From: Notamacropus eugenii
Lineage: Eukaryota; Chordata; Mammalia; Diprotodontia; Macropodidae
Assembly (NCBI RefSeq): GCF_028372415.1
Contig: NC_092874.1
Span: forward strand, 116,836,244 to 116,900,243
Reading direction: 5' to 3'
Length of the DNA stretch: 64,000 bases
Shown: positions 1 to 11,979 of the stretch, piece by piece
Numbering within the stretch: the stretch's first letter is position 1
How the letters are laid out: the number at the start of each line of letters is the position of its first letter
Program-made: the position numbers and the translations under genes
The notes under the pieces: model-generated
The model's database searches: none
What the model saw: only the letters and a program-made list of their open reading frames with translations
Told to the model about the DNA's origin: nothing

Positions 1-182
1 GATTCTAGATGTAGAGTTGGAGAGGTCCTCCTCTTCATTTCACAGATAAGGAAAGTGAAGTGTCACAAGGTCAGGTGACTTTTCCAAGGTAATACAAGTG
101 AAAAGCATGAGAGGCAGAATTTGAACTAAGGTTCTCTGGCTCCAGAGCTAGTCCACTTTTAATTTCACCTCTGCTGCCTCCT
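1..182 (-). repeat. MIR-type CORE-SINE
   Basis: In reverse orientation the copy shows the antisense of the 'cctcagtttcc...tctgtaaaatg' block near 45-60, then the tRNA-like head near 115-180. It is heavily diverged and may extend left of the window. Confidence 0.7.
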
Positions 183-424
183 TGCTATAAATTCCTGAAT
201 ATCTCAAAAATACATTTTAAAGGGCTCTTTGAAAGGAAGCTTGCTGAAGTCACTTGATCTCTCAATGTCCCCACATGACTCTCTAAGACTATGAGTTATG
301 ATCATATTGCCAATATGCTACAGTGTTTGGACTTTTCATAACTGAAGTTTCTTGCATTGGGGAAATCACAGGTCCAGCCTCACTCCCAGTTTCTTATTGC
401 ATTTATTATTACCACTCTAAGTAA

Positions 425-660
425 TAATAATAGTTGACATTTGTATGCTACCTTAAGCATTTTACATAAATAATCTCCATTGATCCTCATGAGAGCCTTC
501 TGAGGTAGGAGATGTAAGGAAAATGATACCCATTTTATAGGTGAGGAAACAAAGGTTTCAAAAGGCTCAATGACTGGTCACACAACTAGTATGTGTCAGA
601 GCTGGAAATAAAATTCAGCTCTAACTTCAAATTCAGTGCTCTTCCCTCTATACTGAAATT
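425..660 (-). repeat. CORE-SINE (MIR/THER type)
   Basis: The order, read on +, is tail (gacatttgtatgctacc), the 'gatcctca' block, 'cattttataggtgaggaaac' and the tRNA-like head ending near 655. The full element is present, strongly diverged. Confidence 0.78.
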
Positions 661-699
661 CTTCCTCCAAGGTTATCAAGAATCTCTACACTGCTAATT

Positions 700-905
700 C
701 AGATTCCACTTTTCTCAGTTCTCATTTCACTTGACCTACCTGCAACTTTTTAAACCTTTGGCTGTGTTCTTCTCTTGGCTCCCTATTGCCTCTCAAATAA
801 AATGCAAAATCCTGAGCCTTACGTTTACAGCATTTTCTAGCATAGCTCCAAATTACCTTTCCATTATTATTTTATAATACTCTTCTTTGTATACTTTATT
901 TTTGA
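700..905 (+). repeat. L2 LINE fragment
   Basis: The block 'cttggctccctattgcctctcaaataaaatgcaaaatcc' (here in two parts) matches the conserved L2 segment just upstream of its 3' end. The copy is short and decayed. Confidence 0.6.
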
Positions 906-1470
906 CTTTGTATCTTGTAGAATTACATTTAATTGACTACACTACAATGTCTTTATTCTCATTGGTTCAAATCAAAGGTTAAAAACGTTTATGTTACTAT
1001 AAGCTCCCCCAACATATGCACTAGGGAATTGGTGGTGTTAATTATAGGACCAAAAGGAATTCATTTTTAAAATCACAGAGCATTAGTGATGCTTGAAGCA
1101 TATGGTAGAAGTTACTTAACAAAAGCTAAATAGTAGAAAAAAAAGAATAACTTTAATAGAAATGGAAATGTTCTAATTGGTGAGTTCCTTGTATTCTATG
1201 ATACTCCATCTGTGAAATAATTTTCTTGCCACTAGAAATTCAACTCAGGCACCTGGACCTCCTACAGGATGTATACTCAAGTAGGTGGATGAGACAATCT
1301 TTCCATTCAAGCCCAAGAAGAAAACCAGAAAACAGAAGAGAAGATCTTTTCTACAATCTGCTCCAGAATCTACAGACAAGATCAACAACATCCCCCAGAA
1401 TTACTATTTAAAACCAATATTCTGACCTCCAACTATAGTCCCACACTCCCTCTATCCAGCAACAAAATGC
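905..1470. other. No recognised feature
   Basis: AT-rich sequence with no convincing repeat, exon or RNA. Short ORFs here lack coding character. Confidence 0.6.
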
Positions 1471-1477
1471 AGTTCCT

Positions 1478-2040
1478 TGCTTTAAGGTTTACAAAGCACT
1501 TTGGGCAGCTAAGTGCTGCAGTGGATAGAGCACCAATGCAGGAGTCAGCAGGACCTGAGTTCAGATCTCACCTCAGATACTTGACAATCACTAGATATGT
1601 GACCTTGGGCAAGTCACTTAACCCCAATTCCCTCATCCTGGATCATCTCCAGTCATCCTGATGAATATCTGGTCACTGGATTCAGATGGCTCTGGGGGAG
1701 AAGTGAGGCTGGTGACCTGCACAGCCCTCCCTCACTCAAAAACAAAGTCAAGTGCAAGTCATGTCATCATTTCTCTGATGGCATGGTCTTCTTCAGCAAC
1801 AAAGGACAAACACACACACACACAAAGCGCTTTACAAATCTCATCTTACTTTTGCAATGACCCTGGAAGATGGGTGCTAGAATTATTTCCATTTTACAGA
1901 TAAGGAAACTGAGGCAGACTGAAATTAAGTGTCTTGCCTATGGTCCCACAGCTTTAGTAAATGTCTGAGGTCAGATTTGAACTCAGGTCTTACTGACTCC
2001 AGGACCAAGTAGTCTATCCATTATGCCACTCAGCTATTTC
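1478..2040 (-). repeat. CORE-SINE (THER type), split by a later SINE
   Basis: The tail (ctttaaggtttacaaagcac) lies at 1480-1502. The body resumes at 1822 and runs through 'ttttacagataaggaaactg' to the tRNA-like head near 2035. The two parts flank a younger WSINE-type copy bounded by a 12-bp duplication of this element's own sequence. Confidence 0.85.
1503..1821 (+). repeat. tRNA-headed SINE with RTE-like tail (WSINE1-type)
   Basis: The tRNA-derived head starts gggcagctaagtgctgcagt and includes the 'gtgaccttgggcaagtcac' block. The second half contains 'gatgaatatctggtcactgg' and a tail ending in a short CA run. Flanks are acaaagcacttt (1491-1502) and acaaagcgcttt (1822-1833), a 12-bp target duplication with one mismatch. 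Confidence 0.88.
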
Positions 2041-2079
2041 TAAGCTACATTGTTCTTGGAACCTCTCGCCAGATGTAGA

Positions 2080-2790
2080 ATGTGCTATCCTGTCCATTTT
2101 TTCTTTGCAGAATCTCTCAGGTCCAGTTCTTATATTTAGTTCTCATTGCCTGCTTCCATTTCAGGTCTGTATCACCCTGGGTTTAGACTCTTTTTGCAAT
2201 AACTTCCAATCTATCTAAAGTACCACCTATATCATTCTACTCCACTGCTTAAATAATTATGACTCCCGATTGTTTATTGGATCAAGTCCAAAGTCTTCAT
2301 GTTGACATTGTGGTCCTCTCTAATCTGGTTTTACCTCCCTTATCTGCTTATACATTTTTACACACATTCTTTGCACCTGATAGGCCATTCACCTCCTCAT
2401 GATCCCATGCACGTTTATCACTAGTCTCAATCCTTTCTTTTTATCTTTGCTCATGCTGTTTCACACACCTGAAGTTCCATCTATTAAAATTGGTTAATCA
2501 TAGAACATTAGAAGAGGAAGGGACCTCAGAGGTCATTTATTTCAACCTGTACTTGAATAAGATCTCCTCCATAACATACCTCACAAGTGGACATCCAGCC
2601 TCTCCTTAAAGCTCTCTACTGATGGGGAACTTACTACCTATCAAGGGACCCATTCTGCCTCAGCCTATCTCAAAGTCAGTCTCCTTTGGTGAAGCCTTCT
2701 CTGATAATTACTACCAACATTAGTCTTTTCCCTTTCTGACTACCCATAGCAATTATTATGCATGTTTTATATGCTGATATTTGTTTAAGG
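2080..2790 (+). repeat. L2-type LINE fragment with internal insertion
   Basis: The sequence 'ttattggatcaagtccaaagtc' (in parts) and 'ggtcctctctaatctgg' at 2270-2330, then 'gaagccttctctgataatta' near 2690, follow the order of the 3' part of L2. The copy is interrupted at about 2490-2655 by a CR1-type piece on the opposite strand. Confidence 0.7.
2496..2656 (-). repeat. CR1/L3 3'-end fragment
   Basis: Starts at tcatagaacattagaagagg and continues through 'gggacctcagaggtcat' and 'aagtggacatccagcctct', the antisense of the CR1/L3 3' UTR. It is nested in an L2 copy. Confidence 0.78.
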
Positions 2791-3300
2791 TGGCCCAAGT
2801 TGGGGAAGAAATTTGGATCAAATTATTGAGGTAGGGGATGACATTAGCCCCACCTCTTTTTATTCTTTCCTTGTCTTCCCTTCTTCCAATTTATTTGAAT
2901 AGGACCCAAAGGATCCTAGAGGAACAGAGGAAGTGAAGAGCATAGATTCTGAGATCCATACAACTCTTGTGGAGTTTTTTTGGCAAGGATTTTCCCTGAA
3001 ATGAGATTTGAAGACACAGTATTCCCATAAGGTTTTAAGTCAGATTTAGAAGGAATTTCTAACATTTATCTGATCGTTTTCTGGGACAAAAGACAGCAGT
3101 TCAGCCTGAGATGAAGCCAGTTCCGAGGCAAATTAAATGCCTACAGACTCTGCATCACTCATCTGACTGGCTTGTCTGTGCTCTAACAGAGCAGTCTGTC
3201 TGGAGGCAAAGACTCTTCCAGAGAGAAAAGCTGCACACATTGAAAATTCTGAGAACTGTGAGGTTGTCTTTATGGAGAAAATGAACTTGAGGGTTTTCTC
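2790..3300. other. No recognised feature
   Basis: No repeat family or coding potential was recognised here. Confidence 0.5.
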
Positions 3301-3304
3301 ATAA

Positions 3305-3518
3305 TCAGTCAATAAACATTTATTAATCACCTACTGTGTACCAATCCCTATGCTCAACATTGAGAATATAATAAAAGGATAGTCTGCTAGGATTTTACTG
3401 ACTAGAAGGAGAGACAATATACAAACAACTATGTACAAAAAACCATAAAGATTAAATAGAGATAGCTTCATTATGCGGGACTGAGAAAGGCTTCATGTAG
3501 GAGGTAGCTTCTGATATT
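3305..3518 (-). repeat. L2 LINE 3' end
   Basis: Starts with 'caataaacatttattaatca', then 'ctactgtgtaccaatccctatg', the antisense of the classic L2 terminus (in parts). The body is decayed, and a SINE insertion follows it at 3526. Confidence 0.75.
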
Positions 3519-3525
3519 AGATGTG

Positions 3526-3834
3526 GGGCAGCTAGGTGGTGCAGTGGATAGAGCACCAGTGCAGGAGTCAGGAGGACCTGAGTTCAAATCTCACCTCAGA
3601 CACTTGACACTCACTAGCTATGTGACCTTGGGCAAGTCACTTAACCCCAATTGCCTTATCCTGGATCATCTCCAGTCATCCTGATGAATATCTGGTCCCT
3701 GGATTCAGATGGCTGTGAAGGAGAAGTGAGGCTGGTGACCTGCACAGCCCTCCCTCACTCAAAACAAAGTCAAGTGCAAGTCATGTCATTATTTCTCTGA
3801 TGGCATGATCTTCAGTAACGAAGGACGAACACAC
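3526..3834 (+). repeat. tRNA-headed SINE with RTE-like tail (WSINE1-type)
   Basis: About 309 bp, the same family as the copy at 1503, with head ggggcagctaggtggtgcag and tail 'cgaaggacgaacacac'. The flanking 7-bp direct repeat agatgtg occurs at 3519-3525 and 3835-3841. The two copies agree closely throughout, so the family is comparatively young. Confidence 0.9.
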
Positions 3835-3841
3835 AGATGTG

Positions 3842-5885
3842 TGATGAGTCTCTGGACCATAAACAAAAAGAGATGGTAGATTCCCCCTCCTTTTCTTATA
3901 AAGGAGAGAGAACATCTCACTTGATAATTCCAGTGGAATCCAGAAGCTAGAAATATAGAGAAGATCCATAACGTGAAGAACAAAGCCTAGTAGCAACTAC
4001 AAGAAAAGCCTAGAATACAACATATCAGAGACTGTATACTACTTGAGACTGGCAGAAAACAGAGTTAGCAAAAGCGTAAAGCACCAGTGGCCCCATTGCA
4101 GTGCAAGCAGAAGTTACCTCCTCCATGCAGGTGCTCTGACTATACATGTTTTCTTCATGGGTGCCCTTTCATGAATATTTCCTAGGTACATTCACTTTTT
4201 ATTTCACAGTGATGATGTGTGTATTTATGGGAGAATATTCCCCTGGTTCTGTGGGGAAATATTCTTTTGATTTTTTTTCTTAAAATGACATTTCATTGAA
4301 AGCGTTTGCTTTGAGCTTTTTATATCTTCTGGCTGACTAATAAAACTAAGTGCATTGTTGGGGGCTCAGGAGTTAGGATTTTTGAATGAATGTGGATATA
4401 GAGCATCCTGATTGTGGGTCAGTTGGATGTGGGGACCAATGTGTGAGGGGGTATCCCTGATGCCATGCTTGACTTCACAAACATATATATACCCACATAC
4501 ACATACAGATGTATGTGAGGTTTCCAAATATGTTTTTACTTTTTCTTCTTCTCTATTAGTATCAAGCACTACTTATCTAATCTCCCTTTCAACTTTAGGC
4601 TTTTTCTGTTTGGGGGAGTATTGGGGATCCATCAGCAAATAAACAGCTACAAACTCCAAATAAGGCACATCTCCAGAACCAAGAAACAAGATTAGAAAAT
4701 ATTACCCTCTGAAACTCATGCTAACAAGGATCAACATGAAATGGATAAGATTGGCCAACTGCAGAAGCAATGCATCTGAAGAGGTGGTTTGCAATTGAAT
4801 TGCTATAAAGATTAGAATGCTTCCTAAATCTTATTAAGAGAGTATTATGTCTCCTAAATCATACTAATCTAGCTGAGGTAACTCAACTAAGAAAAACCAT
4901 CATCTTAGACATTATAGAATGTGACTTACAAGACAGTTCATGGTTTGTAAGGTGCCTAGAAAAAGGACAAAGAATATGACTGAGGTGATAGCCTTTTCAC
5001 ACAAAAGAGCAAATTCAACTGTCATATTATAATGATAAAAGATAGTTAATTATATTTAATTTAACACTTTATCCTATGATTATTTTTTGTTTCAGGTCAG
5101 TAAAGTTTTTAATGTATAACTAAGTATACTGGAATCTTCTTGAGGACAGGGATGGTATTCCCCCCCCCCCAATGTAAAAATAAAGCAAGAATGGAATAAG
5201 CCTCAAGGGCAAGGGGGAATCTGCCTGGTGGGCAGTCTCTTCGAGAGTTATTTCCTGGTATTTTGCAGACTGGCAGATCTCCACAGGAAATGTGAAAGGC
5301 AGGACTCCTTGGTCTGAGGTTACTCTCCATCACAGCAGTTTGAGCTTAAAGAGCTAACGGGTGGGACAGTGTCCACATGGTAATGGACCATGTGTTCCTC
5401 AATGTAATGGGCCATGTGTTCCTAATTTGGCAGTCCTTCCAATCCCCAAGAGGACATTCTCACTGAATAGGTATACAGTTTATTGTATCAAGCAGGGCAT
5501 TACTGCTAACGCCACTTTGGCTGGTGCTCAGGGCTGGTGGATGCTGGCATGCCATCCTACAGAAAAGGCACTGCGCCATTGTGACAGATGGAGTCGTGCA
5601 CTGGCATGTTGTTAAATCAACAGGTGCATCAAAGATGAAAATGACAACTGAGGATTGACTATGGGAAGCTCAAGTTCATATTTAAAGTCCAAGTGGCTAA
5701 GAAAAATGTCTGCCACTGCTAGGAGAGGTAAGGACCAAGCTTAACTTGTGACGAGGCTCCAGAGGGAGGGTGATTTGTACTTTAGAGGAATAAATATATT
5801 GGTAGAGAAAGGAATGGAGCCTATCAATTTCCTTTAGGGAAACTTTGCATCCATTAAAAGATATCTTGAACTCTCTTTTCTACCC
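3842..5885. other. Mostly unrecognised sequence
   Basis: No confident gene or repeat. Contains a C11 run at 5160-5170 and a short tandem duplication at 5381-5428. ORFs of 65-85 codons show no recognisable family. Confidence 0.5.
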
Positions 5886-5889
5886 TGGG

Positions 5890-6115
5890 GATAGGAACTG
5901 GAACTATTTTATTAGTATAGGAAAGTCCTGGATGAGGAAACTTCCTCTACAAATACAGATTTACACCTTTTCTTAAACTTATAGTCTCACAGAATTGCCT
6001 GAGGCACTGATAGGAGACATCACTGACCTAGTATGTGTCGAAGGCAGAGGTAGCACTTGAACCTTGTTATCCCTAACTTTGAGACCAGTCATTTATCCTC
6101 CATGCATTAATTATT
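5890..6115 (-). repeat. MIR-like SINE, old
   Basis: Contains the antisense blocks 'gaggaaacttcctctac' and 'agaattgcctgaggcactga', then 'aaggcagaggtagcacttga', a layout seen in other marsupial SINE copies. Strongly diverged. Confidence 0.55.
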
Positions 6116-7055
6116 ATGCACCATTTTCTTAGGTGCAATAAATAATGAGTGGGAACTGTGTATCTCCTTCCCACAAAAACAATGAATCATAGCCAGAAAA
6201 AAAATTAAAGAAAACAAAAACTCCAAATCTAATTTGGCTTCCAGTCTCCTCTCTGGCTCATTTTTCCTCTAAATCAGATGTCAAGTTAATTAAAACCCTT
6301 TGGAGAGATCTACATTAAGAAACACCCCTCCTGAAAAATAATAAAAGGATATCTCATATGTTATTACTGTTTCACTTGTGAATCTTCCACACTCTGTTGG
6401 AAATACCATCTGGAATATAATTCAGTTTACTGCTGTGCTTCTTGGTTATTGTGTCCTCTTGCTTAGAGACACTGAGTAATGCACTCTTTCTGTCAGGAGT
6501 AATAATATCAGGTACAACAGGGGAATGACATTTATTTCCAATAAAGTATTTTTATTAGAACTAATGACTGTATGCTGAAAAGAGTTAGCAAGGAAAGTTG
6601 CCACAGGCTAATGTGGGTGAGCTAATGTTCCTTTGGTTTATTCATCCAGAAGGGCTACCTGTGTTGAAAGACTGATTTTACTTGGATGGTCAGAGGGAAA
6701 AGGGATGAAAGCAAAAGTCACCTACAAAAGCCAGTAGGAGAGCTGTGAATGGAACTCTAATTTTTCCAATGAAATGCTATAACAAGGATGACAGCTGTGT
6801 ATTTGCACTGGGCTTTTTACTTATTCTCCAAAGGACTTTTCCACCAGTCATCTCACATCTATGTAGCCATGGCATGACACTCCATCTACTTCCCTAGGGC
6901 CATGGGTGAATGTTTACCATTTATAGATGAACCCAGACCACAAGGTGGCTGTTCCATGACCATCCTTATGTCACACTTTCCAACCCAAATTCTCCCTTTC
7001 CACTTCTGGTTCTGGGAACAACAAACAAATCAATTTCCATTCCTGGAAAGGACAT
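6115..7055. other. No recognised feature
   Basis: No coding exon, RNA or clear repeat was identified in this stretch. Confidence 0.5.
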
Positions 7056-7059
7056 TTCA

Positions 7060-7235
7060 ATCAATTGTTCTATGATTCCACCTATCATCCTGTGACTTCC
7101 CTGACCAAAACCCTTTCCTGGCCACAACACGCCAATATATGTTGTTTTCTTTTATTAGAACACAAGCTCTTTGTCAGTAGGGATTGTATTGCTTTGGTCT
7201 ATTTGCATCCCTAGTATATGACACAGGGCCACGTC
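7060..7235 (+). repeat. L2 LINE 3' end
   Basis: Contains 'agaacacaagctctttgtca' and 'tttgcatccctagtatatga', the L2 3'-terminal blocks. It is followed directly by a SINE. Confidence 0.65.
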
Positions 7236-7390
7236 CAGGCATCCTGAGCTATATCTTGCCACTAAATCCAGATGGCTCTTGTGACTTTGACTGTCTCTTC
7301 CTTACTTAAAACCAATTCACTTGCAAATCATGGCATCATCCTCTTGATGTCATGGTTCTTTTCAAGAATAAAGCACATACAACAACATAG
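7222..7390 (+). repeat. SINE fragment with RTE-like tail
   Basis: Only the second half is present: 'aaatccagatggctcttgtg', 'aattcacttgcaaatcatgg' and 'gatgtcatggttcttttcaa' match the tail region of the 1503 and 3526 copies, but at a much greater divergence. Confidence 0.7.
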
Positions 7391-7945
7391 CACAAGCAAC
7401 GTAGGATTTTTGTTATTTCTTTTTTGAAGTGCAGTTTCCCAGGCTCAGACTAAGTTGTAAACAGTTGAAGGATTAATCTCTTTTGAACCTTGATAATTCA
7501 CAGCTGTGCTGAGTCACATAGGTTTCATGTCTTCTGGCTCTGAGTCAATCAAGGGCAGTCTTTGTTATATATTCTGGGAGGTCAGCATTTTGTTTTGGGG
7601 CTCACTCATGGGAAGAATATGTCTTTGTGATTTGGCCAGATGAGACACTGAGTGGCCATTGTTAAGAGACCCACCCGGCTACAAGAACTCAGATGTTGAT
7701 GCTCCCTGGTATGATGATTACTTTGTTTAGGCAGTTGAAGCCCTGTCTATTGGATCTCTGTGCTATTTTCTCTGTTTCTCTGTTTGGGTTTTCTCTACGT
7801 TCAGGGTGACGACCTTTCCCCTGACCTAGTGAAAGATTTATACATGTTTAATTAAAGTAAGATTGTTGACCACTTTGAAGCTCTTTCCTTTAGAAAAGCT
7901 GATCAAAGAACCTGTACTTAGCAGTCTACCTTGTGTACTAGCTAG
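7390..7945. other. No recognised feature
   Basis: Nothing supportable apart from general AT-rich sequence. Confidence 0.5.
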
Positions 7946-7949
7946 TACA

Positions 7950-8335
7950 GCCAGTCAGTTAACAAGCATTTATTAATTACTTCCCAGACACTGTGCTGAG
8001 TGCTAGGTATACAAAACAATATAGGTAAACAAAAAGGAAGACAGTCTGTCCCCAAGAAGCTGACATTCTAATAAGTATAAGACCACACCTAAAAAAGAAC
8101 TGAAAGGGAGGTGGAGAGGTACCAGCCTAAGGGGAATGATAGAGATGTCCCAAGTGTAGCCCGCTGAGAAAAGAGATAGCTGACCTAGGTGTTCTCCTTA
8201 AATGAGGTTTTTGGAGGAGTTATCCAATCAGAGGAAGAGACCAAAGGGGCAGAAGGTATTTCTGAAGTGTGAACTCCAGTGTTAAAGCAATCTTCCAGGA
8301 TGAAGAAGTTTCTGGACCTGGTGCATAATAAACAC
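7950..8335 (-). repeat. L2 LINE 3' end
   Basis: Starts 'taacaagcatttattaatta' with 'cactgtgctgagtgctagg', then 'aagaagctgacattctaata', the antisense of L2's 3' end. Decayed body sequence follows. Confidence 0.72.
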
Positions 8336-8339
8336 TTAA

Positions 8340-9110
8340 TAAATGATTTTTCATTCATTCATTCATAAAGTAGATAGGACAAGATATAATTAACTCCTTT
8401 TTATTAAAGAACAAATGGAATTGCTAAGAAGTTAGATGATTTTGCAGATTCAAATAGCTAATTAAGAAGCAGAGCCATCACTAGAAACCAAGTATCCTCA
8501 TTCCTAGACCTATTTCTTTCCTTTGAAACTAAAACATCCACGAAATCAACATTGTATACAAGTTAGCACTTGGTATAGGACTTCCTTTTCAGTAAACATG
8601 CTGATAAAAATGATGATACACTTATTATACTTTGCTTCTGCTCTTTGGTTTGGACTCAAATTTAAAAACAAAAGGTAACATTTTTTAGACATAAGCATAA
8701 ATTGTGCCCACAGTTTTGCCGTAACAATAGTGAGTGCCCTCTCCCTCACTTTGTAAAACAAAGGGTAAGGGAAATTCTACTGAAGTTGTTACTGGGGGTC
8801 CTTGATATTAAACAGAGACCAGGGGAAGGCTTCTTTGAGGACTGACTTCAGAATTCAGGAGGAATGATTTCAATTCAACAAAGACTTCAAATAATATTTA
8901 TTAAGTGGCTAGTATTCATTGTGTATACTAAGTTCTTCTTACGCAAGAATAACTTTCTAATGACACAGTTCCAATGAGGATGAAAAGGTGGAGCTGCCTA
9001 AAGGGGTAAATGTGGATGCACAGGGAACTCATTGTCCAGTCAAGATATTTTTAAAGACAGAAGATAACGAACAGAATATAAAAGCAAGACCAGGTAACAG
9101 AACATGAATG
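8340..9110. other. Mostly unrecognised; weak L2 trace
   Basis: A possible L2-like fragment lies near 8880-8950 (aatatttattaagtggctag). Otherwise nothing was recognised. Confidence 0.4.
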
Positions 9111-9114
9111 TAAG

Positions 9115-9235
9115 AGTACCACATTCCTAGAAGAATGCCTTTAGGTCAGAGACTATTTTTCATTTTGTGTTTGTATTGCCAAGACCTAGATCTTGTATTA
9201 TATAATCGGCACTTAACAGATATTTGTTCATCTGA
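9115..9235 (+). repeat. L2 LINE 3'-terminal fragment
   Basis: Short copy with 'aggtcagagactatttttca' and 'cggcacttaacagatatttg', the L2 terminus. Confidence 0.55.
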
Positions 9236-10136
9236 ATTGGTATCAGAAACCCTAAAGCTCAGAGTAAGTGTATGATGAACACCAAAGGCAATAGAAAGGG
9301 ATTTTTTTTTTGTTATGTTGGGGGCAAGAAAGAGATGAAAGAAGGAATTAGACTGGTGTTTAGATGGAAGAGTTTGATAATAACAGATGGTAAAAAGCCA
9401 GAATTATTTAATACTCATATTGATTTTTTTCTGTATATGGGAAAATAATCTACAGCCTGGGAAACATAGAACAAAAATGGTCAAGAGGGAATGAAATTTA
9501 AGATAAATAAGAAACTTGTAAGAGAACTGCTGCTCTCAATGAATTCAAGTCAACAGGCCCATGTGGACAGCATTCTAGCGTTCTGAAAGAATTGACCAGT
9601 GAGTGTTGAGTTGTTGTTAATAATCGTGGAGAATATTTGAAGTACTAAAGAACTGGAAATGGGTAAATATTGTCACAATTTTCAAAAAAGTAAAAAGGGT
9701 CCATAGTTAAGCTATAGACTGGTGAAGTTGACTTTGATTACTGACAAAATTATAAAATATATGATTAAAGGGACAGTTTGTGAGGTTTAAGAAAGGAAGT
9801 AATCCTAAGAACTGGCATGACTTCAACAGCAATAGGCCAAGTCAAACTTCCTTCATTTCCTTTTTTGACATGTTACTAGGCTGGTAGCTCATCAATATAG
9901 CATTCCTATATTTTAGAAAACCACTCAACAAACCATTCCATATTGTTCTTGCTGTGATGAAGATGGTTAAATGATAGTGTGGTCAGATGGATCCATAACT
10001 ACTTGAATAACTGGAATTAAAAAAGGAACCATTAGAATAGGTTGAAGGCACTATGTTGGAAGACCTCTAGTATACCTCTCAGGGATAGGTCTTTGGCCTC
10101 TGCTCTTCAACATTTACATCAATGACATCACAACAT

Positions 10137-10325
10137 TTTAGAGTTGGAAGGGACCACATCGATCATCTAGTTTAACTCGCATTCTAAAACAATTCTCCCA
10201 CTATAACAAGCCTAATAAATGGCCATATTCATCTCTGCTCGAAGGCTTCCAGTGTGAGGACTCCAAGCATAGATAGCATGCTTTATTAAATTATATAGCC
10301 TTCTTGGTTTCATGATAGCTGCTGA
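10137..10325 (-). repeat. CR1/L3 3'-end fragment
   Basis: Starts 'attttagagttggaagggac' followed by 'gatcatctagtttaactcg', the antisense of the CR1/L3 terminus, inserted in an older + strand CR1. Confidence 0.68.
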
Positions 10326-10629
10326 CCTGTTTGGTGAAAGAGTGAGTCTCCATGGGGAGCTGGAAAATGGGTAGACTTTTTTATGACTAAGTTAAATAAG
10401 GATACATGTGAAGTGATACATTTTGATTAATAAATTCCTAGCACAAATATTGGATGAGGGAGACAGTTCTAGACAATTCACATGAAAAAGATTCAGTAGC
10501 TTTAATGGAATTCATGTCACAGAAACCAAAAGAAAAAGTACTCACTCTTTAGCTACATCAATGGAGATACTTCGCCTTCATCAGAATATATTTAGAACAT
10601 TTTTTTCCATCACTGGTTGAAACATTTCA

Positions 10630-10880
10630 AGGAGTAGGAGGAAACAAACATTTTTTAAAATGCCTAATATGTGCCAGGAGCTGTGCTAAGTGCTTTACAA
10701 ATATCACCTTCGATCCTCACAATAACTCTGTGGTACAGGGGCCATTTTATCCCCATTTTACAGTTGAGGAAACTGAAGCAAGCAGAGATTTAAGTGGCTT
10801 GCCAAGGCTCACACAACTTTTAAGTGTCTGAGGCTGGATTTAAACTCAGGTCTTCCTGATTCCTGGACCACCACTTTATA
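10630..10880 (-). repeat. CORE-SINE (THER type)
   Basis: Full-length layout: 'gtgccaggagctgtgctaag', 'tttacaaatatcaccttcga', 'ccattttacagttgaggaaa' and the head antisense 'actcaggtcttcctgattcc'. Confidence 0.85.
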
Positions 10881-11394
10881 AACTGGAGTTTGCTCAGAGC
10901 AGACCAGCACGGTCAGTGAAGAGATGGGAGACCATGTCAAATGAGAATGGCTTGGAGGAATTTAATCTATGAAGGAGAAGACTTGGAGGGGAAGTGAGGA
11001 GTAAAGATATTTCCAATATTTGAAGTGCCATTATGCAGAAAAAGGAGCAGGTTTGTTCTGGTAATGGACAACTAGGAACAACAGGAGGAAGTGGCAAAGA
11101 GGTAGATTTTGGCTAAATGTAAAGAAACAGTTCCTAATATTTAGAATTGTCTAAAAGTGGAATGAATGTCTCAGGAGACAGTGGGTTTTCCACTAGAGGA
11201 GGACTTCATGTGGAAGCTAAACTGCTTCTTAACTATTTGTCAAGAATTTTACAGCTGAAATTCCTATTCAGATGTTGGTTGGACTAGAGGCAAAAGTTGG
11301 ACTTTCACACTTTTCCTCTGATTCCAGGATTCATTCTTAGGAAAGAATTATAGAAAGTCTTAGCTAAGGGGACTTTTTAAAGGCTATTTAATCA

Positions 11395-11978
11395 ACCTCC
11401 TCATTAAAAACATTTTTTCTGTCTCTTTTGTGTTCACATCATTTACATCTTCCAATGTTTTCCCCCACCCATTGCAAGATAGCTATCTCTAGATAACAAA
11501 GAATTAAAAAGGAGGAAAGAAAACTAATTCAGCAACTGACAATGTTTATAGTGTTTCATACCCAGAATTCACCATCTCTACACAAAAGAAGGGAAACATG
11601 TTTTCCCATATTTCTTCTTTGGGGCCAAGCTAGGTCATTATCATATAGCATTCAGTTTTAATTATTTTGCTATTTTGCTTTTTCCATTTAGATTATGGTA
11701 ATCATTTTATATATCTTCCTTACTCTGCTTTTTATCAATTCATATGTTTTCAAATGCTTTTATGTACACATTGTATTTATCACATCTTAGAGTTCAGTAT
11801 TATTCCATTGCATTCAAGCACCACAACTTACTTAGTCATTTCCCAATGGATGGGCATTTGCTTTGTTTTGAGTTGTTTGCTACTACAAAAAGTGCTATTA
11901 TAACCATTTTGATGTCCCTAGGCCTTTATTTTTCTCACATCCCCTTAGGGTATATGACTAACAGTGGGATCTCAGGAT
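11395..11978 (-). repeat. L1 LINE 3' end
   Basis: Antisense of the marsupial L1 terminus: the 3' UTR at 11400-11560, then ORF2-end blocks such as 'agttcagtattattccattg' and 'cccaatggatgggcatttgc'. It is 5' truncated near 11978 and old. Confidence 0.82.
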
Positions 11979-11979
11979 C

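Larger units (their letters stand above)
9440..11345 (+). repeat. L3/CR1 LINE, 3' half with two insertions
   Basis: Pieces appear in CR1 order. Reverse-transcriptase coding remnants lie at 9500-10135 (including a trace of the 'caatgacatc' motif region), the ORF end at about 10370-10520, and the 3' UTR at 10890-11340 with 'aaaagtggaatgaatgtctc' and 'gttggttggactagagg'. It is broken by a reverse CR1 piece near 10140-10330 and a CORE-SINE near 10630-10880. Reading frames are fully degraded. Confidence 0.75.

Noticed and set aside
1503-1600. Functional tRNA gene
   Set aside because: The head is tRNA-derived but belongs to a repeated SINE family with a long non-tRNA body and target duplications.
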